Source: Balanoglossus misakiensis (taxonomy: Eukaryota > Hemichordata). Taken from it: a stretch of DNA of 64,000 nt. The translations under genes were made by a program, and so were the position numbers. Location: the NCBI GenBank assembly GCA_040954595.2, contig CM082576.2, forward strand, positions 15,934,001 to 15,998,000. Reading direction: 5' to 3'. The notes under the pieces were generated by a model. The model was not told the DNA's origin and did not search any database. It saw only the letters and a program-made list of their open reading frames with translations. Below are positions 34,530-45,175 of the stretch, one piece after another. Each line of letters opens with the position of its first letter. The stretch's first letter is position 1.

Positions 34530-35708
34530 ATGTCCGACCACTCAGACAGCGAAACTCTCCCACAGTCCGAAAGGCGGACTCCCAACTGCTCTGGCTGCAA
34601 ACAAGCAGTAAAAGGGCATCGCGCTCTTGGGTTACAGCCAGGCCCAAACTGCACAGGCGTGCCCCAACCGCAAGGCGCAGATGGAAGCTCCGCCATTCCC
34701 ACCACATCCGTCGTCGTCGAACAGACTGACTCACTCCAGCTCGAAGATCTACAAGCCAGACAGGCAGAACTGTTACAGGAAAAGCAACTCCTACTGCAGA
34801 AACGAGAGCAGCGTGCATTACAGACCCGCTCCAGCATCTCAGAACTAGAACACGAACTTGCCGCCCTCCGAGTGCGGGATGCCAACACAAGTCCCATGCA
34901 ACCGCCTCCACCGATCCCTTTATCGTCGGGCAACGGCTGTCCACCAACACTGGACACCCTTCGTCAAAACCCAGCGGCCAACCAAGCAGTCGACGCACAA
35001 CTCTCTCACATCGTGAATTCGGCATTTGGCGCCTCCGCATTGCCAACGTCCATCGGACAGTCTACTCGTGCTGAATGGCCGATCGGCTACATGTCACAAG
35101 GTAAGCCAGGAAAGTCCCCTCGTGACTCTCAAGCCCCTAGCTTCACAGACGAATCCAGAGTGAAATGGCCACATTTGCGCCTACCTCGCGAAAAAGGAGG
35201 AAAAGTCCCCAAATTCGACAACTTAACCATCGCACAACTGGTCAGAGGTGAATTAGAAATACTCAACTCCGTCTACCTGCCCATCTCGTCTGAGGAACGC
35301 GCTCCCAGATCACTGCATCTCCAGAACTTAATGAGACTCGCTCATAAGCACGATTGGTCAGACGTACTAAATTTCCACGGTACCATCTTAGAAAAGATAC
35401 AAAGCGCAGAACTACGTTGGCAAGACTGCTTCGACCGTTATGAAAAAGAACTTCTCTCACCCGACACCCTGAAATCCGTCAAACAAGGCACTGATAGCGG
35501 CAAGACACAGGCCGTCAAGAAGAGCGATATTTGTTACAAGTACAACCTCCAGACATGCGAATGGGGCGACAAGTGTTTTAGACGCCACATCTGCTATCGC
35601 TGTTTCAAAATCAACAACACAGCCACACCTCACAGCGGCAAAGACTGCCACCTCGCCACCAGCAAGAAGAATGACAGCTCCAATAGTAATACATCTAATT
35701 CGGACTGA
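34530..35708 (+). CDS. DIRS-type Gag-like protein (392 aa)
   Basis: Starts ATG at 34530, 44 bp after A1. The N-terminus is polar, with a coiled-coil-like segment rich in L, Q and E at residues ~68-115. The C-terminus carries paired zinc-finger-like clusters: CYKYNLQTCEWGDKCFRRH and CYRCFKINNTATPHSGKDCH, about residues 334-375, the usual signature of Ngaro/DIRS Gag proteins. It stops with a single TGA. The next frame begins in the same reading frame without any intervening stop, so the polymerase could be made by stop-codon readthrough or by reinitiation. Confidence 0.82.
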   Translation: MSDHSDSETLPQSERRTPNCSGCKQAVKGHRALGLQPGPNCTGVPQPQGADGSSAIPTTSVVVEQTDSLQLEDLQARQAELLQEKQLLLQKREQRALQTRSSISELEHELAALRVRDANTSPMQPPPPIPLSSGNGCPPTLDTLRQNPAANQAVDAQLSHIVNSAFGASALPTSIGQSTRAEWPIGYMSQGKPGKSPRDSQAPSFTDESRVKWPHLRLPREKGGKVPKFDNLTIAQLVRGELEILNSVYLPISSEERAPRSLHLQNLMRLAHKHDWSDVLNFHGTILEKIQSAELRWQDCFDRYEKELLSPDTLKSVKQGTDSGKTQAVKKSDICYKYNLQTCEWGDKCFRRHICYRCFKINNTATPHSGKDCHLATSKKNDSSNSNTSNSD

Positions 35709-35732
35709 ACTTCAGTTGTTGGGTTGACTCCC

Positions 35733-37862
35733 ATGTTCACAGAGACTACATTGTGTTCCGTCTCTTCCTCACAGAACATTCTGTACACTTCTGCATTGGC
35801 AGAATTTTCTAGCGCTCGGTCACCGTCCTACGCTAACATTCGGGCTCCCTGGTCACATACACCACGCCCTTCATGTATCTCAGGCCATACAGCCGCATCA
35901 TCTGACATTGTGTCTCACTCAGCGAACGAGGACCCACCGTCCTCGTCCACTTCAAATATTGTAACAATTCCTCCGATTTCAGCTTCGCCTCTGACATCGC
36001 TGTATTTAAACTTTCCGTCGAGCACAGGCCATACAGCCGCATCATCTGACATTGTGTCTCACTCAGCGAACGAGGACCCACCGTCCTCGTCCACTTCAAA
36101 TATTGTAACAATTCCTCCGATTTCAGCTTCGCCTCTGACATCGCTGTATTTAAACTTTCCGTCGAGCACGTCTCCCTCATCGGAACTTTCTTTAGCCAAT
36201 ATTTGTGCCTTACATGCGCAAGTTTCTACATCCGGGTTACCAAACTACCAAGGTCTCAAATATCCCGTTCCGACTAAATTAGTGTTGCCGTTATGGAGAT
36301 CACTGCTGGCACATTATGCTGACAATATCATTTGTGACTATCACCATTTTGGCTGGCCTATCGGTTATACCCGTGACACGTTACCAGTCTTCGACATCCG
36401 TAATCACCCTTCGGCCTTGATGTTTCCCGACGATGTGGACCACTTCATCAACACTGAAGTCGCCGCTGGGGCCACAGCCGGACCTTTCACAATCAGCCCA
36501 TTTCCTCACGGGTTCGTGGTGTCTCCACTTCAAACTGTGCCCAAAAAGGACTCTTCACGCCGTCGCGTCGTCATGGACCTCAGCTTTCCAGAACACTTTT
36601 CTGTCAATGACGGCATCTCTTCAGACTTTTATGATGGTTATCACATAAAACTGTCGTACCCATCTTTAGATCATTTCTCACAAATTATCCAGGACAAAGG
36701 CCCCGGTTGCCTGTTATACAAGAGAGACTTACGCCGAGCATATCGGCAAATTTTCATTGACCCTCGAGATTATAATCTCCTTGGTTTTTCATGGCATCAT
36801 TTATTCTTTTTTGATCGTGTTTTTCCCTTCGGGCTTCGCTCTGCTGCATTAGCCTGCCAACGTACCACAAATGCAGTTATGTATTTATTTAGACAGAATG
36901 GTTACGCTGGCATCAATTATTTAGATGATTTTGGGGGTGCAGAGGCGCCAGACAAAGCCATGGCAGCCTTTGAATCCCTTGGTCGACTTTTATCACAGCT
37001 CGGTCTAGAGGAGGCGCAGGATAAAGCAGTAGCGCCGTCCACTTGCATGGTTTTTCTCGGTATTGAATTCGACACTGTGTCTATGACCATGCGCATTCCA
37101 GCACACAAGTTATCCACCCTACTCACAGAGCTTGATGAGTGGGACACAAAAGTCTCTGTTCCCCAGCGTCAATTTCAGTCTTTGTTAGGCAAGCTTAATT
37201 CAGTTGCCACATGTGTTCGCTCAGGACGAGTGTTTTTCTCCCGTATGTTACAGTTACTTAGACAGCAGTTTAAATCACCTCGCATTTTTCTAGATTCGCA
37301 ATTCTTCGCTGACTTAGTTTGGTGGCGTACCTTTTTACCTTTATACAACGGAGTATCTGTTATCCCAGCTTCTAGATGGAGTACACCAGATGCCGTTTTT
37401 TCTACTGACGCCTGCCTCTCAGGCTGCGGGGGCTTTTCTCACGGACTGTATTTTCACACAGAATTTCCTTTACCTGTTACTAGTCAGGGTTTACATATTA
37501 ATGCGTTAGAACTTTTAACAGTGCTTGTTGCGTGTCGTCTGTGGGGCCATCTGTGGAAAGGCCAGCGCATTCAGGTGTTTTGCGATAATATGGCAACAGT
37601 CACTGTCATTAATTCAGGTCGCTCACGAGACCTTCATATGCTTCAATATTTACGAGAGTTATGGCTAGTGTCCGCACTCAATAGTTTTGAACTTAAAGCG
37701 GTGCATATTCAGGGTCAGGATAATCGCTTAGCTGACCATTTAAGCAGATGGCACATTTCTCAGCATCACAGTTTTGAATTTCATGAGTTAACCAATAGTA
37801 TGCATGTGATAGAGGTGGCAGTGCCAGTCACATATTTCACTAATTTTCACTATGACCTGTAA
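35733..37862 (+). CDS. DIRS-type reverse transcriptase-RNase H
   Basis: First ATG at 35733; the open frame extends back to the TGA of Gag at 35706-35708. The first ~150 residues are serine-rich and contain an exact-looking 48-residue tandem duplication (35883-36026 and 36027-36170). The reverse transcriptase follows: RRRVVMDLSF near 36565, LLYKRDLRRAYRQI near 36712, and the catalytic NYLDDFGG at about 36917. The RNase H domain shows STDACLSGCGGF near 37400, NALELL at 37501, CDNMATV near 37580 and ADHLSRW near 37731. All catalytic acids that I can identify are present, so the polymerase may be functional. It ends 207 bp before B1. Confidence 0.88.
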   Translation: MFTETTLCSVSSSQNILYTSALAEFSSARSPSYANIRAPWSHTPRPSCISGHTAASSDIVSHSANEDPPSSSTSNIVTIPPISASPLTSLYLNFPSSTGHTAASSDIVSHSANEDPPSSSTSNIVTIPPISASPLTSLYLNFPSSTSPSSELSLANICALHAQVSTSGLPNYQGLKYPVPTKLVLPLWRSLLAHYADNIICDYHHFGWPIGYTRDTLPVFDIRNHPSALMFPDDVDHFINTEVAAGATAGPFTISPFPHGFVVSPLQTVPKKDSSRRRVVMDLSFPEHFSVNDGISSDFYDGYHIKLSYPSLDHFSQIIQDKGPGCLLYKRDLRRAYRQIFIDPRDYNLLGFSWHHLFFFDRVFPFGLRSAALACQRTTNAVMYLFRQNGYAGINYLDDFGGAEAPDKAMAAFESLGRLLSQLGLEEAQDKAVAPSTCMVFLGIEFDTVSMTMRIPAHKLSTLLTELDEWDTKVSVPQRQFQSLLGKLNSVATCVRSGRVFFSRMLQLLRQQFKSPRIFLDSQFFADLVWWRTFLPLYNGVSVIPASRWSTPDAVFSTDACLSGCGGFSHGLYFHTEFPLPVTSQGLHINALELLTVLVACRLWGHLWKGQRIQVFCDNMATVTVINSGRSRDLHMLQYLRELWLVSALNSFELKAVHIQGQDNRLADHLSRWHISQHHSFEFHELTNSMHVIEVAVPVTYFTNFHYDL
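35883..36170 (+). repeat. 144-bp in-frame tandem duplication in the DIRS-type pol gene
   Basis: Two adjacent copies start GGCCATACAGCCGCATCATC at 35883 and 36027. Being 48 codons long, the repeat keeps the frame open. Confidence 0.92.
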
Positions 37863-38069
37863 GCTTTCACTGTCCATGTTCCCACACAAAAGTGCTGCTC
37901 AGTCACCACCCTCATACAAGAGCATTTGCGTTCCCACTTCATCAGTCTTGAAGTTTTCACATCTTTTCTCCAATGTGTTAGGTATCTTTCTAGTAAGTTC
38001 CTAGGCAGTTTTGTATTTTACTCGCTAATGGGAACTCCCTGAATGCTTCCCCTCCCCTGGTTTGGCGGC

Positions 38070-38286
38070 TTGGAGCTGGTTTTGTCAAACTCTTTTTCAT
38101 CGGCATATTAAAGATTTTGCCAAGTTTCCGCCAACCCATGAGTGTGTCGCATTCTGTTCCTTCCCATTAGCCCACTAGTTTTCAAACATTTATACTGTTC
38201 GAGTGTTTCAGGTGTATTTGTATGCAAGACGTGTTTTCCTGTACAATTATTATATCAGTAGAGTTCCACAGAGGCAGCCACTAATT
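38070..38286 (+). repeat. Split direct repeat B1
   Basis: 217 bp, matching 38508-38724. Begins TTGGAGCTGGTTTTGTC and ends in CTAATT shared with A2. Confidence 0.9.
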
Positions 38287-38424
38287 TAGGCCCAACCCCT
38301 TGGGTGTAATTTGGGGCGCCCTCTGTGTAGTGCGTCTTCCCGCCTTCCGGAGAGAATTGCTACTTTTGTAGGGCTTCCGCCCTCTTGTAGAGTCACTTTT
38401 TCCGAGCAGTCGCTCGCTTAAAAC
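38281..38424 (+). repeat. Split direct repeat A2
   Basis: Matches A1 (34343-34486). Overlaps B1 by the hexamer CTAATT. Confidence 0.9.
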
Positions 38425-38507
38425 CCCACCCACCACTACCCATGGCTTTTCCTTGTATGTTTGTTATTTTTATTTTATTTACCTTTATTCACATGGTTTA
38501 TAAGTGG

Positions 38508-38724
38508 TTGGAGCTGGTTTTGTCAAACTCTTTTTCATCGGCATATTAAAGATTTTGCCAAGTTTCCGCCAACCCATGAGTGTGTCGCATTCTGTTCCTT
38601 CCCATTAGCCCACTAGTTTTCAAACATTTATACTGTTCGAGTGTTTCAGGTGTATTTGTATGCAAGACGTGTTTTCCTGTACAATTATTATATCAGTAGA
38701 GTTCCACAGAGGCAGCCACTAATT
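38508..38724 (+). repeat. Split direct repeat B2, right end of element
   Basis: Matches B1. An 83-bp unique segment separates it from A2. Confidence 0.9.
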
Positions 38725-41700
38725 AAATGTGTTTGGTGGGCCCGCATTCGGGCCCACCGGGCCCAGCTAGCCCATGGGCCCGCTGCGCTTGCTGTGTTTG
38801 GCGGGCCCGAATGAACACATGAGAAGTCTGTCAGTCTTAGAATGAGAAGAAGGCATGTTTGAGAATTCTGGAGTTAAGAATTGGGCTAGCATGTCACCCG
38901 TCGGAATAAATTAGACGTTTCGTGTGTGTCTGCACATGGACGTAAAAAGAGATGGTCTGCATGTGTCCGAGATGTAATCAATGTGTCATGGTTTACCACG
39001 ACAAATTCTAGCTCAGTCTTCTTGATCGGGCCTAGATTGATCATTGCAACCTAATCATCAAAGTTAGCAAACATGTAAGATCGTTCGCGTTTGCCTGGGG
39101 TTCTACCTCCATTACTCGATCGGACTGTGACTCGATCTCTCTTCGTGATGTGATGTCGTCGATCGACGCCATGTTTGTTTTAATACATGATTGTACAATC
39201 GCGCGTAGCTATGGTCTAACGCAGGGACTCTCTACCTGTTTCATCGCCTGATAAATTAGATGGATATTCTCAAAACAATAGAATGAATATTGTGTTCTGA
39301 TTGCATTCTTCGTGTATCAAACTTTTATTTTATTGATTTCCTTTTGTTGTCAGCCACATGCGAGTAGCCTTGCCAATAAACAGTCGTGTTTACTCGGTAA
39401 ACAAGTGGAATCACAGACTTGCCTCAAAAACAAGAGTAGCAGGTGCAGTTCCTTTCCGTTCCACCTCCATGTAACAACATACAATCCGCATCAAACAAGC
39501 ACTCCTGAATAACTATGAAATGTCTAGCTTGTGCTCATTCTGTCAAACTATTGCATAGACTCCAGCCATATTCAATGCCAGTTTAAGTAGATCTTAAACT
39601 CACCGTCAGTGAGTTAGATACAGGTGCACACATACATGTATGACACTATCGTGAAGTAACATTTCTTTTTATTTTAGAACATGTGAAAAATAATAGGGAC
39701 AAGTCACATCAGAGTAGAATAAAAATGTCCTCAAGTACAAATAAACAGCAAAACGGGAAAATGCATCGATGTCGGAACTACTAAAGTCGAGAATCAGCTC
39801 TGAACTTATTCAGTAATCTAGTGCTTGGGGCGGAAACTTTAATGCAGAACACACTCTCTCGATATGCAAATATAACTTATTGAAACTCGTTGCCACACAA
39901 ACAAATGACCAGAAACCATCGACACGGCACAGTCTATATATACATGTACACTGAGAAGCCATAGAGACGTGCATGTTCAAATAGACCTTCTGAATAATGA
40001 TCCATCGAGCAACAACAACAAAAAGGAAAGGAACCTTTGTACTTTAAATACGACCGAACTTTGCGAGGATTATCGGTTTGTCAATACGGTAACAGGTCGT
40101 TTCGGCCCAAAAGATTTTCGATCCCAATCGTTTCGGCCCCCAATTTTCACGACCCCGGTCTGTTCGGCCCCGACACCCCAGTCGTTTCGGTACTTATCGG
40201 TAATGGCCCAACTAAACTTGGCTCTAGGCCCCCTGACTCATTGTTGCCTAGTTCAGTAAAGGGGCGATGTCAGTGGGACTGGCAGTGAGGGGAGACGTGC
40301 ATGTTCTCGTTTGTGGTACCGTGTGTTTTGAAATACAGGAGTCGACAAATGTGACGTGTAATAATTTGTACACAATTTTCTTTACCCCAATACAAAAATG
40401 CCTTTCAGCACAGAAAAAAACAACAAAGCAACGCCATTATCGTTAACACCTAATTGTTTCTCCCAATTTGAAGTGGTCTCTTTCGAAGATAAAGGATTCG
40501 TCATGAGAGTTACTCATTGTACAAACTGACCACCTGTCAGACATTGTGGATTTTCCTTACATTTCTGCTTTCTATCCGAGTTACTACCTGTCACCTGTCA
40601 GACATTGTGGATTTTCTGCTTTCTATCCGAGTGCAGAGCGGGAAAACCCGCTGAGGCTATACCACTGTCAGAAGAAACAGCGAGGGCTTCGAACGTACTT
40701 TTATTTTTCACACTTAAATCACTGCTCGTAAATTAATGCATCAAAAGTAAAAGTTTCCTTTTTCCTTTTAAATTTAAAAGTATATATGGCCTATGTCACG
40801 ATCAAAATTGCGATTGTGTTTATAACTAGCATAGCTGCAATAATTAGAGTGATGGGTAGCTATTTTCGCTTGGTTGAATCACGGTCACTCCACAAGGGTC
40901 GCGGACGTAGTCAGATTTATGGACGAAAAAGTCAGAACAATCAAGACCGAGAGTATACTGCGAGCAGTCATACGCATTGATACTCATATGAAATCAACAA
41001 TGAAGAATAATCTGCATAACAGGAAAAAGAAAGCCTACTGATGACTAGCCTGCACATTAGTAAATCACAGGTGTGAATGGGGTGGGCCCCGGGAGGTAGC
41101 CTTTGGTCAGTAGGATCGTACCGGCTACCCCATAAATGTATTTTTCACTAATTTGTGCGATCAAGTTTTTCTCCTCAACATGATCTCCAAAACTATAGAG
41201 TCTATTGCAGATTCAAAATCATATCCAGGGAATCCACAGATCGCGATTCGTGTTTTCTTGTGTTTATATTTAGCTGGAATAATTGTAACGGCACCTTGTC
41301 GCTGTTTTTGGTGTAGATGCCCTGCACACTCACATGCAATGGACCGCAGTTACGTTGCGCGGTCGTGATGTAAATTTAGGAAATAGTGATACACTGCATC
41401 TATTAAAGCTTATCTTTGTTTCAGAGTAAAAATCTACCCGCTTTCTCTGTACCGTGTATATCCCAGCGTCCACGGGTGTTACATGTTTATGCTCGGCCAG
41501 CCACGTTCTTCAGGTTGTTATCACCTTTTTGTTCGTCAGTACTTCAAAATAAAAAATGTGTGAACTCAATGAACAAAAACTTCTGAAGTCAGTACATTTT
41601 TTTCTGTGATTTGTTTTAAAAATACAATTTGATGCGCCGGTCACTAGGATCCTAGGGTCATAGTTCTGAGTGTCAGGCTCATGAAAACAAGAACAATCTA

Positions 41701-42344
41701 TGACTCAAATATTAGATACATACTAGTATTGTAATTTGCGTCTTACAAAGCACAATAATGTGACTTCATCCATTTCCCAAACAGAGAAACTACAATGTAA
41801 GACAAATCAGTCAGAGTATCGACCACACTGTTGTCTGTGATCGACAACACGTATACGCGCGTCCGTTCACCGCGACAATAATGTGTGTAACGATCGTTCA
41901 ATTCATTCGATCAGGCACTATGAACATGCTCCCGCCGATTCCACCAGCGCCCACCTTGCCACCAACACCACTCCCACCACGCCCAGCCGCTGATATTACA
42001 CCACCGTTCCAAACTACACTACAGCCGGCAGTACAGCCGATTCTCACGTCTCCGCAGACAACGGGGATGATTGAGACTACTCCGCCTCCACTATGGTTCC
42101 CTCCTATCACCGGGATGTTCTCATACCAGAATCATATATAGACCGGTGTAAGGTCGTAAGTTGCTCTATAGGCAACTTTGCCAAGAACCTTGTGTTTATG
42201 GTTTATTCGCCGAGTGAACGCGCCGGACGTAATTGCACAGGGCGTGTGTTTGGGGGTACCAAACAGAAATTGAAGTTAAGTCCCAGAAGGCTTAAGAAAG
42301 TTGAAGGAGCAACTTTCCGAAAATATTTTAGAAATAATGGACGA
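38725..42344. other. Intergenic, mostly featureless
   Basis: Two small structures stand out. One is a cluster of TCGTTTCGGCCC-like motifs at 40095-40190 that looks like a transposon end. The other is a ~65-bp direct duplication (GTCAGACATTGTGGATTTTC) at 40531-40650. I find no multi-exon gene. A proline-rich frame near 41920 is listed separately. Confidence 0.45.
41881..42141 (+). CDS. Proline-rich small frame, doubtful
   Basis: 86 codons, of which about a third of the middle part is proline (for example PPIPPAPTLPPTPLPPRPA). No domain is recognised, and no splice donor is obvious before its stop. Base composition alone (CCA/CCG runs) could create this frame. It is included because low-complexity starts of real proteins can look like this. 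Confidence 0.2.
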   Translation: MCVTIVQFIRSGTMNMLPPIPPAPTLPPTPLPPRPAADITPPFQTTLQPAVQPILTSPQTTGMIETTPPPLWFPPITGMFSYQNHI

Positions 42345-42478
42345 CGCCCTGACCATTAACGTTTGTTTATGGGCAAGGGCGAGGGGAAAGCCAAAAATTC
42401 ATGGGCTCGGAAGCCTCGCCCATGAATTTTGGCTTTCCTCGAGCCCGCGCCCATAAACAAACGTTTATGGTCAGGGCG
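42345..42478. mobile_element. 134-bp foldback hairpin element
   Basis: CGCCCTGACCAT at the left is mirrored by ATGGTCAGGGCG at the right. Arms of ~60 bp surround a CTCGGAAGCCTCG centre. Confidence 0.8.
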
Positions 42479-43477
42479 GAGTCGGTTATTTCCATTATAT
42501 TACCAACAAAATCAAGAAAACCGTCAAAATTTACGAAAATGTCCCACTAGGGGCCCCGGAACTTTATCAGCATGTTTGTCGGATTGTCATTCTCTCGTTC
42601 AGAAAGGAAATGTTCCCTTGCATTTGTCAACTAATGTAGTGTAATTGTGTTTTAAATGCTTAATAAAGAAAACTAACACTGACAACGGACACATTTTGTT
42701 CGTAGTGAATTAAACGCCCCTCCCTGAATGCCTAGTCTGAAATAAAACTTATGTTGAGAAGGAGAGTTGTACATTGATTAACGTTTTCAACGGTGTAGTA
42801 CCGGTGTAGCAACGATCCAGATACGACTCCGACGGAGAATGCTTTTCGCCTGTGCTGCGCCGGTGTTAATTTTCGACAGCGATGACGGGTGGTTCAGATC
42901 CAGACCGAAGCAAATATACAGTGAGAACGTGACTTTTGATTATGTTTATCTAGGTAACCTATTGTCTTGGGTCAGTTTCCATTGTTGAGTCAATAACACT
43001 GGACGCGAGTGGTTTTCTAGCCACTCGCAGTTAGCCGGGTCTGCCACCAACTTTAGGTGCTTTCGATCGCCGAAAAGACGAGGCGTTTTCGATTTGTGGA
43101 TTAACATCCAGTACTTCTAAACGATATCAAAACGGTCATGAAGAAGACGACAAAGTCGTTCAGAACGCATATCCAGGTATAGAAACTGAGATATGTTGCA
43201 ATTACATGTCCTCGACGTCCTCAATTTTTGTTAGTTGCCGTGTTCCTAAACATTGCCATTTAGACGGCGTTGATCTCAAAACAATGTCCGTATACACAAC
43301 TCGTCACAGATAGTACAATAGATTTAGCGGTTGATATTTTAGAGAGCAACCTCATTTTGAGGTGATATTTTTGGGGTGGGGTGATATCAACCTATTGAAC
43401 TCTCGACATGATAGCAGAAATTTCACTCGACTTCGATCGTCTCGTGATATTTCAGCCATCATGCCTCGAAAATGAAT

Positions 43478-43548
43478 ATTTGGCGGTACGGTCGTGATAT
43501 TGACTCTCGGCTACGCCTCGAGACAATATCACGACCTACCTCCAAATA
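43478..43548. mobile_element. Short foldback hairpin element
   Basis: TATTTGG...CCAAATA ends, with inner arms CGGTCGTGATATTG and its complement and a centre CTCGGCTACGCCTCGAG. It abuts the second exon of the minus-strand gene beside it. Confidence 0.65.
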
Positions 43549-43559
43549 AAAATGCAGAC

Positions 43560-43961
43560 AAAACTACAAAATGTAACATTTCGGGCCATGGCCCATTCGT
43601 TGAAAGTCCGTAGCGCCCACATATTACGGCGTTGAGTATTCTTGGGAATGGAATTTTTGCAACCCCCTGTACGCAGGAATCCGACACTGGGTCAGCAAAC
43701 CGCCTTCTGGGAATGTCCTTTAACGAAATAAAAAATGATTCAATATACATTCTTACGTGCATGTTCAACGACAACGTACACGATAAAAAGGTGAAAATGG
43801 CGGAATGAATAAAAGAATTCGTGACTCACCGAAGGAATGCTGCTGACTGCTATATCCATATTTTCGAAGCCAAGCTCGTTCAAATATTCTGCTGCTTGTG
43901 AGGCTTCAATTAACTCTTCATCAGAGATATCAGAAAAATCGGGATACACCTCATGCGCCAT
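43560..43961 (-). CDS. Two-exon start of a KIAA1958/DUF3504-like gene, possibly broken
   Basis: Exon 1 (43961-43830, 44 codons) begins MAHEVYPDFSDISDEELIEA and ends at a strong donor (GTGAGT). A 112-bp intron ends in AAAG at 43718. Exon 2 starts DIPRRRFADPVSDSCVQGV in the matching phase. After a one-base shift in a run of five T (43654-43658, plus strand) it continues KNSIPKNTQRRNMWALRTF and then NEWAMARN. The pattern RF..PVSD......SIPKNT...W.L..F.EW is what I know from animal KIAA1958/DUF3504-type proteins, relatives of Crypton tyrosine recombinases. Downstream exons are not found, and a hairpin element sits right after exon 2. The frameshift means either a pseudogene or a homopolymer error in the assembly. 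Confidence 0.5.
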
Positions 43962-44315
43962 GCTGCCACTATGACACGTTCAGGTAGAAAGAAATTGTGC
44001 CTCGTGGCCGTGCATTTATATTATAATATATGCCATTGTGCATGTGTAAAACATGCACAGCCAATACAATTGGAAGAAACATTGCGTGTGAGCTTATTAC
44101 TAAACAATAATTGGTTGAACTAGGTAATATATGCATCCCAGGTGCAAAACGCTGAATAATTAAATACTTTCCGTAAGTAGGACCATACCATTCTGAAAGT
44201 TAGGCTGATATCAACCGCTTAGGGTCTATACAAAAGATTTTTAAACACTGTATTGTCGGTTGAGGGGTGTTTACTTGTAGAGGGGCCTGCACCTTTCACT
44301 CGTTGTGTATGTTAA
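43962..44315. other. Upstream region of the minus-strand gene
   Basis: 354 bp before the ATG at 43961. I see no firm promoter motif. Confidence 0.4.
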
Positions 44316-44410
44316 ATATCGTATGACTACCTCGGCGTCATCCATAATATCAACCTCGGACTTCGTCCCCGGTTGATATTATGGATATCGCCTCGTTAGT
44401 CATACGATAT
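44316..44410. mobile_element. ~95-bp foldback hairpin element
   Basis: ATATCGTATGACT at the left is mirrored by AGTCATACGATAT at the right. The inner arms CCATAATATCAACC / GGTTGATATTATGG enclose TCGGACTTCGTCCCC. Confidence 0.75.
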
Positions 44411-44964
44411 ATATACTTAGTGTGTGGACGCACACAGATTCTGAGGGCTAATCCCCTGTTAGCAAGAAACAGGAAGTGCTACGGTATTCGTCATTTTTAA
44501 GTTGCTGCAATTGATCTGTAGTTTGTACGTGTATGCTTTACATGTATGCATCTGTGGTAACATAAAACACAGGTTACAAATGAACATAAATGACTACATG
44601 TACATAGTGTTTTGAACCACTAGCATTCTTTATCTGAATTGGAGGTTGCGCAACTAGACTAGAAAAACCAGAAATGCCATGGGATTAATCATAGACCCTA
44701 TGGATCAATCAAACGTGTTTGGGGTTCAAACCGACCGGCTTCCTTGCTAGTAAGCAACCGGTGCGCCAGTAGACTAGCCCACTAGTCGCTTGGTGATTTT
44801 TAAATCTAAATAGTTAAGGTGTTTTCGATGTTTTTTTGTCTTAATAAATAATTTCAATACTTTTTGCGTGCATGCTTGCTTTCGAATTTGGGACTGAGCT
44901 TGTGGTTTCGGGTAGCGTGGGTCTACGCGTTCCCTACACATAATGAAGCCCATAGACAAGGAGC

Positions 44965-45175
44965 AAGCCTAGCGCGCCAGGTAAACAAGCGCGCTTCCTG
45001 TGACCCGGCTGGCCATGCAAGCCAGGTAGCTCATGAATATTCAGGATTCAAGCATGGCGCGCTCAGCAAGCACGCTCACCGGGCCTGGCGAGCAGGGCGA
45101 GCCACCTGGCTTGCTGCGTTCAGGAGCAGGCGCGCCAGGTAGAACAGGACATTCAGTCTGTAGTGTAGTTGTCTA
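44965..45175. repeat. GC-rich island with GGCGCGC/CCAGGT motifs
   Basis: Dense in GCGCGCCAGGT, CCTGGC and GCTTGC motifs. Its right end (GACATTCAGTCTGTAGTGTA, reversed) is shared with 34215-34237. It therefore seems related to the GC-rich repeat that flanks the DIRS-type element. The frame through it is low-complexity and I do not call it a gene. Confidence 0.5.

Larger units (their letters stand above)
34343..38724 (+). mobile_element. DIRS/Ngaro-type retrotransposon with split direct repeats, lacking a recombinase
   Basis: The ends follow the A1-ORFs-B1-A2-B2 layout of Ngaro-type elements: A1 34343-34486, B1 38070-38286, A2 38281-38424, B2 38508-38724. A1 and A2 (144 bp) differ at about one position; B1 and B2 (217 bp) appear identical. 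The hexamer CTAATT starts A1, joins B1 to A2 and ends B2. There is no flanking target duplication, as expected for recombinase-mediated insertion. The coding part is Gag then reverse transcriptase-RNase H. Only ~200 bp separate the second frame from B1, so there is no room for the tyrosine recombinase normally present. Confidence 0.88.

Noticed and set aside
44700-44790. Possible tRNA gene (GGGGTTCAAACCGACC with stems)
   Set aside because: No cloverleaf with acceptor, D and anticodon arms could be laid out by eye.
44864-45142. 92-codon frame in the GC-rich island
   Set aside because: Alanine/arginine-rich translation of a GGCGCGC-type repeat; no conserved pattern.
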